Source of the DNA: Hawksworthiomyces lignivorus
Taxonomy: Eukaryota; Ascomycota; Sordariomycetes; Ophiostomatales; Ophiostomataceae
DNA length: 64,000 bases
Reading direction: 5' to 3'
Assembly: GCA_002917075.1 (NCBI GenBank)
Contig: NTMA01000119.1
Coordinates: forward strand, 62,001 to 126,000
The stretch's first letter is position 1, and every line of letters begins with the position of its first letter. Of this stretch, positions 21,650 through 33,189 are shown piece by piece. The notes beneath the pieces were generated by a model, which ran no database searches, was not told where the DNA came from, and worked only from the letters and a program-made list of their open reading frames with translations. The translations under genes and the position numbers were made by a program.

Positions 21650-24223
21650 TCATGTCCAACCCAGCATCTCGAGCGTCGTACGCACTTCCGAGCTGCTGAG
21701 GGCGGCCACGCCCAGCGACCGGACCTGCGTGCCCCGGCGGAGCCGCTGCAGGCCCATGGCCACCTTCCAGGCCTCCTCCTGGTCGAGCACAAAGAGGAAC
21801 CGCTTGCTGTCCTGGTCGCGCACGGTGGCGCGGAGCAAGTGCAATCCCTTGGACTTCCACTCGCCCGTCTGCGGGTTGGATGATTGAGATTTAGTACCGG
21901 ATCGTGAGGAATGGGAGGACGCAGCATCGTCAAAAACACCAAATTCACCAAATGCAGAGGGAGAAACGCCAGTATCGCACAGCCCCAGGCCACACAGCGC
22001 CTTACACTCGCGGAGCATGTCGACGAGGTAGGCGTCGGCGTTTTCGTCGGTCAACGGACGCGGCTCGCCCCGCACGCCGCCGCCGGCAAAGGCTTTACGC
22101 CAGGCGGCACGTGGAAGGAAGGTCGCATTGTTGACGTTCGCGGCCGAGGGCTTCACAGCACTTTCGTTCGCAGTAGAATTCGCAAGAGCAACAGCATGTG
22201 CGGGGCACCATACCTCTACCAGCTTCAGGGTCCATGCTTTCACGTCCCACTCGCGCTGGGGAACGCCGCGGACGTCGTCGTCAATAAAGAGGCCCTCGGT
22301 CGTGATGCGCAGGATGAGGCCGTCAGTGACGGAGCCCACTCCGGACAGCAGCTGCGACGAGGGCGTCTTGGCGAACTGGTTGAGGAAGCCGTACACGGCC
22401 CGAATCACAATCTTGTCCGGGTCATTTGTTGTGTACGGCTGCCTCATCGATGGCGGCGGTGTAGTGCGCGCCGTGGACTGGGACGGTGCCCAGGATGTGT
22501 CGGACAAGTCAGAGATGGACTTCTTGCGGGCCGGTTGCGGCCGCTTTGGCTTGTCATACGGTCGGTAAGAATAGGTTTCGTCGTCGTCTTGCACGTGCGC
22601 CTGCTTAGACGGGCCAGCAGAAGAAGCAGCGGGCTTCCTCGCATACGCGGAACCAGCACCATCTGCGGCACCGCCATGAGAAGACGGTGGCGCAGTTGGT
22701 GGTGGCGCGGATCGAGGCGCGGCTCCTCCAGCACCTCCGGCAGGCGAAGACGACGGCGCAGCTGATCTCGCTGCGGCTGGCGGTTTTCCGTTTGGCCACG
22801 GGTTGGTTCGCTCGCCGACCGCCGAGAAGGCGTACGAGCTGCCTTTGCGAGACATCCGTTCCAGCTCTCGTTTGCGTTCTTCCTCCTCTTGAGCCTTTTT
22901 GAGTCGTTCTTTCTCGAGTCGTTCCTTTTCGAGCCGTTCTTTTTCCAGCCGTTCCTTTTCGAGTCGTTCTTTTTCCAGTCTCTCTTTTTCGAGTCGTTCC
23001 TTTTCGAACCGCTCCTTTTCGGCAATCTCGCGGATCTGTCGTTCGATTTGTTCTTTGAGATCTTTGGCCCGTTGCGCCTGGGCTGCCTTTTCTTGCTTTT
23101 CCTGCTCTTCTCTCTCTCGTTCCTTGGCAATCTTCTCACGGAGCTCTTTTTCTATCCTCTCTCTCTGCTCCTTCAGATCCTTTGCGCGCTGCTCTCGTTC
23201 TAGTCGTTCTTGCAGTTCTTTGTCCCGCTTCTCTTTGAGTTCGCGTTCACGTCTTTCTTTTTCTTCTCGGTCACGACGCTCCCGCTCGAGACGCTCTCTT
23301 GCCTCTCGCTCTCGGATTTCACGGAGCCTCTGCGCAGCTTCTTCTCGCCGTTTCTTTTCAGCTTCCTGTGCCTTGCGCTCCTCTTCTTTGCGTCTCATTT
23401 CCTCTCGCGCCTTCTCCCATGCCCCCTTAGCTGAGTCCGCCTTAGGGGTGCTCGGTTGTGGTGGCGGGGCTTGTCGTTGGTAATTTTGCTGTTGGTTCTG
23501 CTGCCACGATGACTTTGGTCGCTCTGGCTGTGGTTGTTGCTGTTGTTGCTGTTGCTGTTGCTGATGCCGTTGTTGTTGCTGCTGCTGCTCATATTGCTGC
23601 TGCTGTTGATGTTGTCGTGGTGGTGGAGACTGCGGCGGTGGATTAGACGTGGGGGGTGGCTGGCTTGCCCGCTGCTGTTCTTCGTGAGGTGGTGGTGGTG
23701 GTGGCGGCGGCGGCGGCGGCGGAGGTGGTGCCGAAGAGCTGTAACCAGCACTCCCGTTGCTTGCTCCAGAGTGACTGTGACTACCCGGGCTTGCTGCACC
23801 TCCTGCACCCATACCCGCTGCTCCGGCACCAGCCCCGGCGCCAGGTCCGGCGCCTCTTGATGCTCCCCAACGTCCAGCGCCAGAAGGGCGGTCGTCCTTC
23901 TCTATACGGCCCAGGGACCAGGCACCCAACCCGACGGCAATGACCAGCATAACCATTCCCACGTTTCCCATCCCTTGGAAGTTTGCCCACCAGACCTTAA
24001 ATGCAGGAGCCATGCTGTTGCCGAGAGCAACGACGGCTAACGCACTAGCGAAGCCGGCAACAAAGCTGTTGATATTTGGCCGCAGAGACGGTAGGTATAG
24101 AAAACCTGCACCAGCAGAGTGCTCTGGGATGACGAAGATGTCATAATTGCCTGGTGGCAAACCGCTCCCGCCGGTGCTCTTGGGTGCCTCGCCATGTGGC
24201 GGAGGCGGCGGCGGAGCGCTCAT
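21650..24223 (-). CDS. Membrane-anchored coiled-coil protein, conserved C-terminal domain
   Basis: One exon of 857 residues from an ATG at 24223. I recognise the architecture but cannot name a function. Residues 1-45 are Pro/Gly-rich with a well-ordered stretch (GNYDIFVIPEHSAGAGFLYL). Two hydrophobic segments follow at about 50-70 and 88-105, consistent with a membrane hairpin. Next come proline runs (about 163-178), polyglutamine (about 201-233) and a long charged coiled coil (about 264-456) with seven LEKER-type repeats. The linker carries Ser/Pro-rich stretches. Residues about 598-857 look folded, with alternating hydrophobic strands (GLILRITTEGLFIDDD, RFLFVLDQEEAWKVAMGLQR) that could be PH-like; this is a guess. 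Such a layout fits a tether between an organelle membrane and another surface. The 5' side faces a gene-poor region. Confidence 0.8.
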   Translation of the reverse strand: MSAPPPPPPHGEAPKSTGGSGLPPGNYDIFVIPEHSAGAGFLYLPSLRPNINSFVAGFASALAVVALGNSMAPAFKVWWANFQGMGNVGMVMLVIAVGLGAWSLGRIEKDDRPSGAGRWGASRGAGPGAGAGAGAAGMGAGGAASPGSHSHSGASNGSAGYSSSAPPPPPPPPPPPPPPHEEQQRASQPPPTSNPPPQSPPPRQHQQQQQYEQQQQQQRHQQQQQQQQQQPQPERPKSSWQQNQQQNYQRQAPPPQPSTPKADSAKGAWEKAREEMRRKEEERKAQEAEKKRREEAAQRLREIREREARERLERERRDREEKERRERELKEKRDKELQERLEREQRAKDLKEQRERIEKELREKIAKEREREEQEKQEKAAQAQRAKDLKEQIERQIREIAEKERFEKERLEKERLEKERLEKERLEKERLEKERLEKERLKKAQEEEERKRELERMSRKGSSYAFSAVGERTNPWPNGKPPAAARSAAPSSSPAGGAGGAAPRSAPPPTAPPSSHGGAADGAGSAYARKPAASSAGPSKQAHVQDDDETYSYRPYDKPKRPQPARKKSISDLSDTSWAPSQSTARTTPPPSMRQPYTTNDPDKIVIRAVYGFLNQFAKTPSSQLLSGVGSVTDGLILRITTEGLFIDDDVRGVPQREWDVKAWTLKLVEVWCPAHAVALANSTANESAVKPSAANVNNATFLPRAAWRKAFAGGGVRGEPRPLTDENADAYLVDMLRECKALCGLGLCDTGVSPSAFGEFGVFDDAASSHSSRSGTKSQSSNPQTGEWKSKGLHLLRATVRDQDSKRFLFVLDQEEAWKVAMGLQRLRRGTQVRSLGVAALSSSEVRTTLEMLGWT
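22909..23020 (-). repeat. 15-bp tandem repeat encoding LEKER units
   Basis: Seven or so consecutive 15-base units (variants of CTCGAAAAGGAACGA on the coding strand) encode (F/L)EKER pentapeptides inside the coiled coil of the 21650-24223 gene. The units alternate between two codon variants, TTTTCGAG and TTTTCCAG on the plus strand, suggesting duplication of a two-unit block. Confidence 0.85.
23520..23625 (-). repeat. CAG/CAA-rich polyglutamine region
   Basis: A stretch of TTG/CTG triplets on the plus strand encodes two or three glutamine runs separated by His, Tyr or Arg in the 21650-24223 protein. A neighbouring GGT/GGC run (23690-23735) encodes a run of prolines. Confidence 0.8.
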
Positions 24224-27200
24224 TTTCTATAGGCGGGGCCAATCCAGAGTGTGATGATGAAACGAAAGCCACTTGAATGGTTCTGTGAAGGGACGGAAGC
24301 GAGGTGCTTCCCAGAGAGAGCAAGAGGACTGGGAAGATTTGAAGAATTGCCCACTTCTGTCGTTGATTTGGCGAGATTAGAGTAAACCAGAGAGCTCACA
24401 GCAGAGAGGAAACAAAGCGCCGAATGAATGAAGCGGAGATGCAGAACCGGACAAAAATCGAAAGGTATACGAAGGCAATGCAGAATGCAACGGCGAATGA
24501 GAAGCAGAGAGGTCGTGGACGTCGTGACAGATCGGGAAACCTAGAGACGAAGATCTGTTAACACACAAAGTTCCACAATTGCTGAAGGCTTAAGAAGCGG
24601 CTGCCATCTCGCATTCAAGTCAAGATACGTCGACTGTAGACTGTAGACGGTAACGTTCACTATGGAAATGAGGTACTTACGGAAACAAAGCAGTGGCAGC
24701 AGAAAAAGGACGCCGGGCACCGATGCAAATGCAGGAAACGAAGCGAGGAAGCGAGGAAGAACCGACAAATGCAAGATGCCTAGAGATTAAAATATAGTAA
24801 TGCGTAAGAAGGAAAGCAAAAAGGATATCGCTAGAAATGCTAATTGAAATCTGAATATCAAAATCAGCAAAATGGAAAGTGAAGAAATGTATGGACAGGA
24901 GAGAGAAGGAGAGGAAAACAAGAAGAGAGAGGAGAGAGTCCAGCATGTGCTTGTTGACGATCGGCATGGGTTCGGAGCAGACTTACTATAGGTGCACAAT
25001 TTGCATTATAGGAACTTACGAAGGCAATGCTCTGACGACGGCGTGTTATGAACGAAGAGCAGAGAAGAAGAGAGAAGGGGGGAGTCGTCGAGACGGGGAA
25101 ACGGACAATCCTACCTTTTGGCTTTTCGAGGGTAAAGTGGGTTTAACAGGAGAATAATGGGGAGATGAATAATGTCGAAAGTACAGAGTACAGGGTTGCG
25201 AGGGAGAAAGATGAGTTGTAAAGAAAAGGGGCGGAAGAAGAGAGACTGTACGGAGAGTATCGTGGAAACAGACGATAGTAGCAGCGCTCCATAAGCTAGT
25301 AAAGCCTACATAGTCGTACGCACCAGCAGTACATTAGGAAGAAGGAGAAAATAGGAAGTCCTTGCGACCAAAATTTTTTATTGTTTGTGTTTACTTTTGG
25401 GAGGGGGGTGTATGGGTGGAAGAGTGGACCAATCTAAGCACGGCTTGGGCATAGTGTGACTGTTAGTGCAAATAGCCAGGTTGACAACCGCCGCCAAAAA
25501 ACGTGCTATCCTTCGTTTCAAGCCACGACGTCGCTGCTTCAGGCATATCTTCTCTCGTAAGACATTCTCTTACAACACCTATTATAATTTATTCACTATA
25601 ATTCAGATGAAAATGAAGAAAACCGTTATGAGGTGCCTTTCACCATATATTCCATGGACAGCCAGAAACATTCTATTGCCTGGGAGGATTATAGCAAGAG
25701 GACCCCTAATTTCAAACCCATGTTTTTGGGTGTTGTCATAGAACACTCATAGAATAGGAAGGCAGAATAATATCACGCCGTCCGCGGCAACGAGAGAAAA
25801 ACCACACCATACAAACACTCCGTAGTCTGTACGAGCGATTATCCCCTAACAAATCCCCACTGCGGCAAACATTTCCATTTTCTAGTAGCCGGCGACAGAA
25901 ACGTACTCGTACAAGCAGGAGGAGGGCGGATGAGGAGTAAAGGAAGTACAGTAGTGAGTATGTATCTGTAGACTAGAGACACTTATGCTTATCGTTTTCT
26001 CATCAAACGCGGAGTGCATCGTCAAGCATGTTTTTTCTATCTCCCTTTCCATTTTTACTCGTTGTCAATGCTGCCAATCAAAGTGCCGTATATGTCGGAA
26101 ATGACGGGTCACTTTTTAAGCATCGTTGAAATAGACTGCGTGAATCTCACTTCCTGGGAGCATGACGGAGCATGATGGAGCATGTTGTCGTGGAACATAT
26201 GCGTTGATACTGCGTATGGTATGCCTTTGCGCATGCGCAAAATGTTAGGTGAATTCGTGCATGGTTGTCCTGGCCAACGATGCACTTGTACGAGTATGAT
26301 GGAGAAAAGCGCACGAATAAAACAGGGTCACCAACTATTACGGGGAAAAAGTGATTGTGGGTAGGCAACCGCGATTTCACCTTTTTGTCCTTCTTTAATA
26401 TGCTTGCAGAGCCACAAAAATTTCCATTCTGTTCATATCGACGGGCCTTCGAAATAATGTCGTGTAATCCTTACTCTTCGGGACCTCGAATGTGTGTGCT
26501 TATTTTTGTCTGCCAGCCCAGATCGGTTATTTCGCATATGATACCAGATGAGATGTTTTATTTTTATTTTGTTGCTCAACTAGGCATGTTGTAAGACATT
26601 TGGCTCCCCTCCATTACGATGTGACTGTGACTGTGATTGTGATTGTAGCAATGACCTCTCCAAAGAGCACTATCCAACGGCCTTTCATTTTCTTCGTCGA
26701 TTTTCTCGGTGGCTTCTTCCCCGCGCCGGTTCTGCATGCTGCGCGTCTTCTAGACGCGCTCGTCATCGTGACTGGTCAAAGACACTGCTAAACAAAACAA
26801 AACAAACACAAAAAAAGAAAGAAAACCCGCAACAAGCGGTCAGAGATGTGGCGGTCAAAGAAGATCTTGCTCCGTCTTCAACTTGTTTCTCGTCCGAACG
26901 TGTTTCTGCTTCCTCTCATTGACTTCGCAGCATCTTCTAGCTACTCCGTAGATGCACACACAAGCTGCGGAAAATGCTTTTCTGGTTCTTCTAACGGCCG
27001 CCAATACCAAGAGAACCAAGAAATTACCCTCAATCTGGTGGTTGACAAGCAACCACTTTGTGACCACCGGGGCTCACTGACACCTCCCCTGGTCGTTCCC
27101 ATTTAAATTCAACTAGCCGGGGCAACCGATGAGGGCAGGGGTTGCTGCAACCGCTATTGCCAGATACTTGGCTGTAACCTATCTCGGAATTCGAATTTTT

Positions 27201-29087
27201 CTTCCATTTCTCTCTTACCCAGTAGGCAGGCAACGTCTTTTAACGGTGTAGCATGGGTCAAACGGTCACCAGTCTTTCGCGTTCTCCTTTCTGCCTATCG
27301 CTTTCGAGAGAGCATCGCGCGATTTCACAGCGAAAGACTCATATTTTAACCAGGTTACCCGGTGAAAAGGATTTGCACCTGAAATCAATAACAGAAAACG
27401 TACCATTGCTAATTTCGGAATAACTATGCGGTTCGCACTTGAGAATACCAAAAGTTCTCTTCGTGGTCTACAGGCAATTTACCTGGGAGACGGCAGACAG
27501 AGGAAGAGCGTGACTGGTGCTAAATTGGACACGCAGATTGACCCACACTGGAACATGGGACGCTAAAGCTACTGTTAGCCAGCACTGTGATTCGTTGTAC
27601 AACCCCGGTTGCCTAGCAACGGTAGAGCGCCAACTATGCCTTCTTGCTGCATAAGAGGGCAGCAACGGGTCGTTCCTTCCCCAGTAGACCTCCCATCCTG
27701 CCGGGTGACGTATCCACCCAAGAAACGGCCAGCACCAGCGTGGCAGCTGCCAACGAACCACGACGAACTTGTCTGTCTGCCAGCAAACGGGAAAGGACAA
27801 CAAAAACCAATGGATACGAGAAATTGGAAACGAAGCTATGATTAAAGAAAGGTCGCAGAAACCAAATGTTCTTCTGCTCATTGTGTAGTCGTAAGCATAT
27901 TCATATTCATATTCTCTTCAATATGATCCACCACAGTCCGTCTTTTGCCGCCGATGTTGCCGCCGACAAGGTTCCCTCCATTTTATTCATTTTCGACCTT
28001 TCCGTGCTGTTTTAACCGTGATTTTTCTTCACCGGTGCCTAGGTACTCTACATACCAACTCTCCAATTCCCATGCTTATCGTGAGACAAGGATTCACTAT
28101 CTGAATTTCCTCATTTCTAAGCTATTATTGTCAATACTCTAGCTGCAATATGGATCTCTGTTTTCATTACGGCTATCTGGACATCGTGCGGCATGTTATT
28201 GTGCTGAGCCCACGGACTTTTGCCAAAAAAAAAAAAAAATTTGGTATTGTACATGTATATGATTAGAAGCTTTTGCGTTTCTATCTCGTCGAAGAACATT
28301 TCGGTCTCGCTAGGTATCCAATCTGCATGAATCTGTAAATAGTATTTGATATCTTTTTATACTGGAAGCAAACTAGCGGAGCACACAACGGAAACAAGCA
28401 AACAAAAAAGTAAAGCTCTCCGGCAGTTGTAACTCAGCTCTGCGTCGTATTGGCTCTTCAACCGTTGAACAAACTGCCCTTGACCTCAGGAATGTCGAAT
28501 GAGATACCCGGCTTCGGATCCGATATACCAGGCTCTTGAAATTCTCTGCCATGTGCATGTCGCACATGGGCAACTATATCGGGACTTCAATGTAGCACAG
28601 TACACAAGTGCAGACCACTATAGATGAATGGACACCGACAGAGTCCGCACAGACGAGGCGTATTTTGGCCCCCATATTTCTCTCTTTATTTTCCAGACCG
28701 ATGGGACAGCTAAATGGCTGATAGATTATTCCATCTGTAGATATTAGATATAGTGCATATGCAAGTGATAAATCTCATTTCTAAGTATCGAAGAGGAAGA
28801 AGATCCCTTCCCATCTGTCGGTCTCCCAGCCAAGAGAATGGAACACATCGATTCTGTTCAAATTTAAACAACGAAAAAAACACATTGAAAATCTAGCGCT
28901 GGTATTTTGCATGCTATGCCCTTCCGATGAACAAACACCTAAACCAACATGAATCAAAACGAAGAAAATTAGTCCTCCCTAGCAGAAAAAGAAAAGCACG
29001 TAGAATGACAAAAACTGTGGGTAATATACAAAGCCGAACGATGCACGGGAGCTCCTTGCCTCTCCCCTCTCCTCGCCTGTTTCCGGA
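24224..29087. other. 4.9 kb stretch without a convincing gene
   Basis: It holds the upstream region of the coiled-coil gene (purine-rich on the plus strand, 24224-25300), a mixed middle and the 3' region of VAM7. The longest ATG frame, 27468-27881 on the minus strand, is tryptophan-rich and unlike any protein I know. A TACTCCGTA motif is at 26942-26950, a short GTGACT/GTGATT repeat at about 26622-26648 and an A14 run at 28225-28238. I found no spliced gene by inspection, but weakly conserved exons or a non-coding RNA could be missed. Confidence 0.45.
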
Positions 29088-30410
29088 TCAGTTGAGCCGC
29101 TTGACGCGGTCCTTGGCCACCTTGACCTTGCCCTGGACGCGCTGGACGTCCTCGCTCATCTGGTCGAGCATGGGTGCCTGCTGGTCGACCTCGGCCTTGA
29201 TGGCCAGGCCGAGCGCGCGCTGGCGCTGGACGATCTTGGCGAGCGTGGCCACCTCCTGGTCCTGCTCGTCCATCATCTGGCGCTGCAGCTGCAGCACGCC
29301 GCCGTTGTCGAGCTCGCGCGTGCGCTCCGTCTCGGGCAGCGGGGCGCCGAGCACGCGGCCGCCGCCGAAGCGCGAAGAAGACGCTGCTGCTGCCGCGGCG
29401 TTTGCGGGGGCGGCGCCGAAGAGGGCGGCGCGGTCGCCCGTCACGGGGACCGGGCCGCCACCCGCACCGCCGCCGGCCGTCGTGCCGAAGGCGTTGGCCG
29501 CCGTGGTGACGGCGGCCAGGCGCGCGCTCAGCGTCTCGAGGCCGTCGCGCTCGACGCGGGCGGCGGCCAGCAGGTCGCGGCGGCGGCGCAGCTCGCCCTC
29601 GCCGACGCGCTTGGCGTCCTGCAGCGTCTTGAGCCCCGCCGTCAGCGCCGACAGCAGGCTGCCGACCTTGACCAGCTCGCGCTTGGCGGCGGCGCCGGCC
29701 TCGACGGCGGCGGCCGTGGCCGACGACGACGACGACGACGACACGGACGCCAGCGACAGCGTCGACACTCCACCACCGCTACTGCTCGCAGTGCTATAGC
29801 CGCTGCTCTCCGTCGCCGCGTCCCGCCGCGCCAGCTGCAGCCGCGCCTCGTGCAGCGCCCGCTTCATCTCCTTGTGCAGGTCGATCCACGTGCCCGGGTC
29901 GCCCGCCGCCGCCGCGTTCGCCGCCGCCAGGTTGATCGCCGGCAGCCGGCTCTCTATTGTGCCGCCGCCGCCGCCGCCGCCGCCGCTACTGCGCCCCGCC
30001 GCCGCTGCTGTTCCTTGCGCGCTCTTGCCGCTCGCCGCCGACCCGCTCGCCGCCGTGCTCGGCAGGTTCAGAAACGCCCGCCACGCGCTCGTGTCGCGCC
30101 ACCGCCGGTCCGGCGACTCCGCAATCGCCCGCAGGTACGCCTCCAGCCCCACGCGCCGCGCCTCCGTCAGCTCCGGCGACGCCACCGTCGACCGGAACCA
30201 CGACTTGCCCGGCAGCGGCGTCGGCGGCGCCTCGCCCACCAGATCCGTGATCGTCGTGTGCAGCGTGGCAAACTCCGAGTAGCGCTTCTGGATCACAAAC
30301 GACCGCAGCGGGAGCCGCAGTGTGATGTTGTACAGCGTGTAGGATTTGTCGCCGCCGGTGGCCGACACCAGAGATGTCGTCGGGATGGAGATCTCGGCCG
30401 GCGGCGCCAT
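29088..30410 (-). CDS. VAM7: Vacuolar SNARE VAM7 (PX plus Qc-SNARE)
   Basis: One exon of 440 residues from an ATG at 30410. Residues 5-118 are a PX domain: the phosphoinositide-binding KRYSEF motif and PLPGKSWF are visible, and such domains bind PI3P on the vacuole. A long Ala/Gly/Ser-rich linker follows. The C-terminal 65 residues form a SNARE helix (QMMDEQDQEVATLAKIVQRQ and AIKAEVDQQAPMLDQM) with the central-layer glutamine of Qc SNAREs. There is no transmembrane segment, as expected for Vam7, which is recruited by PI3P and the HOPS complex for homotypic vacuole fusion. The linker is longer than in yeast (316 residues in total). High GC gives antisense frames, which were ignored. PX plus Qc-SNARE without a membrane anchor is diagnostic. 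Confidence 0.95.
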   Translation of the reverse strand: MAPPAEISIPTTSLVSATGGDKSYTLYNITLRLPLRSFVIQKRYSEFATLHTTITDLVGEAPPTPLPGKSWFRSTVASPELTEARRVGLEAYLRAIAESPDRRWRDTSAWRAFLNLPSTAASGSAASGKSAQGTAAAAGRSSGGGGGGGGTIESRLPAINLAAANAAAAGDPGTWIDLHKEMKRALHEARLQLARRDAATESSGYSTASSSGGGVSTLSLASVSSSSSSSATAAAVEAGAAAKRELVKVGSLLSALTAGLKTLQDAKRVGEGELRRRRDLLAAARVERDGLETLSARLAAVTTAANAFGTTAGGGAGGGPVPVTGDRAALFGAAPANAAAAAASSSRFGGGRVLGAPLPETERTRELDNGGVLQLQRQMMDEQDQEVATLAKIVQRQRALGLAIKAEVDQQAPMLDQMSEDVQRVQGKVKVAKDRVKRLN

Positions 30411-31601
30411 TTTGTTTTTTCGTCTGATTTTAGTTCTTTCGTATATTGTGTATGTATATGTGTGCCTGAGAGGCAGGAGAAGCTGAGTCGGAATGCAAGC
30501 AAGTAGATATTAGTCGTACCGTTGGTTTGAGACAGTCGTCGATAAGTCTGGTCGCCGGATCGAGGTCGACACAAACGAAAAAGCCCGCAGTGGGCCTGAG
30601 CGATATGTCAATTGGGCAGGGAAAGAGGATTCCCCGATATTATAGCGGATGAAACGAGAGACGATAGGACCTAATTTATATGCTCTCGTCAAGATGTATG
30701 CTTTGTTGAAGAATACGATGAGCAAGGCGGCAGAGTTTTGAAGTTGGTCGGCGACACAGTCAGGTGCTGTTTGTCATTCTTGTCTTGAAAGTGGAGATGG
30801 GGGCTTTGTAGTCGAAGTACTTCGCAGGCTTAGGCGGCCATGCGCCCGTGCCAATTACTGGGTTTATGCTTGGCGGGCGCTCTGCTAGGCGCTAGGCTGC
30901 GTATGGCTTGGGGGGGAAATTGCCTCTGAGACCCTGCAGCCGCTGACGAAATGCCCATTGGACGTCTTTGTGGCCGCATCCGTGCGGCTCGCTTTATGCA
31001 CTGTATGTAGGGGTGAGTCACGTGTCATCACGGGCAGAATGAAACTGGGAGCAACAGGCAGGCCTAGGTTCAAGAGCATCAAGAGCACAGGGACATCAAC
31101 AAAAGGTGCTGCAAAGGTGCGACAAAAGTAAAAAATGGCTTCTGCCTCTATCATTACTTGGGTCATACATGTGCCAGTGGCTTTCTTCTTACTCCGCCAT
31201 TGCTGCTTAAAGAGATCAGCAAAGGCCGCCGCTCATCTCATCTATCTTCATCTGGGACACTGGCCGCAATGGCAAGATAGCTCTCCTCTCCCCAGGACCT
31301 CCCTCTCCTCTCAGCTCTTCTCCAAAAAAGCTTAAATAGAAAAGACAAGGAAAAGAAGATAGTCGATCACTCCTTTTGCCCCGATGATATCTCCCCATCC
31401 AATCCATTCCGTTTATGCTCTTCACGCTATAGTTTCTCAAAACTACATCCTTCCCCTTCTCCTGGCAGAGACCAGTGGCATAACCAATCTTGACAGCATT
31501 CCGGCTTGGAATGCAGCCAGCAGCCTCAGATCTCCCACCTCTTCTCTAATGAAGCAGATAGCTTCCAGTCTCCTATCACACCTGCATCACACGCCACGGG
31601 C
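30411..31601. other. Intergenic region upstream of VAM7
   Basis: 1.2 kb between the VAM7 start and the EB1 stop, both on the minus strand. It contains the VAM7 promoter and the EB1 3' end. Frames here are short and unremarkable. Confidence 0.5.
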
Positions 31602-32675
31602 CTAAAAGGTCTCCTGGTCGTCGAGCGCGCTCTCCTCGGCCGGGATCTCGAAGCCCTCTTCGGTCGAGTACAGGATCGTCTGGATGTGCTTGATGAGGCC
31701 GTCCTCCTGCTTCTCGAGTTCCGGGTCCTCCTCGACGGCCTGCTGGATGAGAAGCTCAATGTCGCGGAGCTTGCTGAAGTAGAAATCCCGCTCGCGCTCC
31801 AGCCCGACGACCGTCTCCTTGAGCGTGTTGTTCTCCTGCTGCAGGGCGGCGCTGGCGGCGCCGCCGACGGCCTTGCCGATTCGAGGGCCCGTTGTCGGTG
31901 TCGTGCCGCCGCCTCTCCGCGCGCCGCCGGTGGACACGGGCGCCCGGCCTACCGGGGGCATCGCTCCGGTGCCTTTCCGTCGTGCAACTGCGTCGTAGTC
32001 GCCGCCCGGGTAGTGCTGGTCCCAGAACCGCTTTGACCATTGAAGGAATTCGAGGTTGTCCTGCATCTTGCACTTCACGAGGGCCTCGACGGGGATGGGC
32101 CTGTCGACCTGGTGCTTTGCAAAACAGTCTGCAGAGAAGAGGAAGATGCGTCAGCGGGTGTTCCTGAACTGCTGCTGGGGATCCATTGGATCCATTCCCC
32201 AGCCGCCGCCGGTCTTATTTCTTGTCCTGGAGTCTAGTACGCACTCTGTAGCACCTTGAAATTTTGTATGTAAGCGTATTCTGTGTTTACGTTGAACTTG
32301 ACGCGCGACATCGGAATATCCATGAAGATGCTGTCGAACACCTGGCACAGGGCAGCTCTGCGTCGTTGGCATCCAAGGTCAGTTTGTGCTAAGCTGCAAT
32401 CCTCGAAAACGAGGCACGAGGCCATTTTGCTAGAGTTCTGCTTACCCTGTACCACACTGCTCAACTTTTGTAATGTTCAGCTGCAGCAGGCTGTTGAGCC
32501 ATTGCACGAGTTCCTGTCTGCATGCACCAGTCGGTCAGTGTCAATGACGAAATAGACGACAGACGACCCGCCAAAGAAAGCGGGCAGTTACGCCTGGCTG
32601 TCTTTCCTCTAGGTTGTCTCTGACGCTGAGATTATGCCGTCGAGCAGAGAATAGAACCTACCGAGATTCTCCCAT
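31602..32675 (-). CDS. mal3: EB1-family microtubule plus-end protein (Mal3/Bim1)
   Basis: Four exons on the minus strand: 32662-32675, 32446-32517, 32245-32357 and 31602-32128, giving 241 residues with all junctions in frame. The first coding exon is only 14 bases (MGES plus part of an Arg codon). Residues 1-105 are the calponin-homology domain that binds microtubule tips (SRQELVQWLNSLLQLNITK, ALCQVFDSIFMD, CKMQDNLEFLQWSKRFWDQ, YPGGDYDAVARRKG). A Gly/Pro/Thr-rich linker follows. The EB1 homology coiled coil lies at about 160-225 (ENNTLKETVVGLERERDFYF), including the conserved FYF. The protein ends in acidic residues and ETF, resembling the EEY/F tail bound by CAP-Gly proteins in animals. Length and order match fungal Mal3 and Bim1, which recruit partners to growing microtubule ends. 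Confidence 0.95.
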
Positions 32676-33157
32676 TTTGTGTTCTAGTGCGCGTCTATGT
32701 GACGCAGTTGTGATCCTAGATCGGAGGTAAGGGGGAAAGCGGAGACAAACAACGCCAAAGGATGAAGAAAGCAAGGAGAGGCAGAGGGCTTCTGTTGAGG
32801 CGGTGGAAGAAAGGAGGATGACACCGGCAGATGCAGTTCGGCGGACCTCTGTTGTTCTTGTTGTAAGAATGTTGGTATCCTGATGTGTGTTCGAGGCGTG
32901 GCTGTCGTCCCGGGAGAAGAGAGATGCAAGATGTTTAAAAAATTAAGTATGGAGTAGAACACCCTGGAAGGTTTGCCAGCGCGAGCCCTGCCAACTAGAT
33001 TGGATGGGTTCTTGTTCATCCAGGCAAGCGAATTTCAAATGCGGTTCCTGCTCCGGTGCTGGTCCAATCAACATAAACAAGCGATCCAACGTAGTGGGGT
33101 AGTGCCTCTATTTGCTATTTTATTGTATTTTTATTTTGATTATTTTTATTTTGATTA

Positions 33158-33189
<32 letters not shown>

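Noticed and set aside
27468..27881. 137-residue minus-strand frame
   Set aside because: It is unusually rich in Trp, with no start context or motif that I can support; probably chance.
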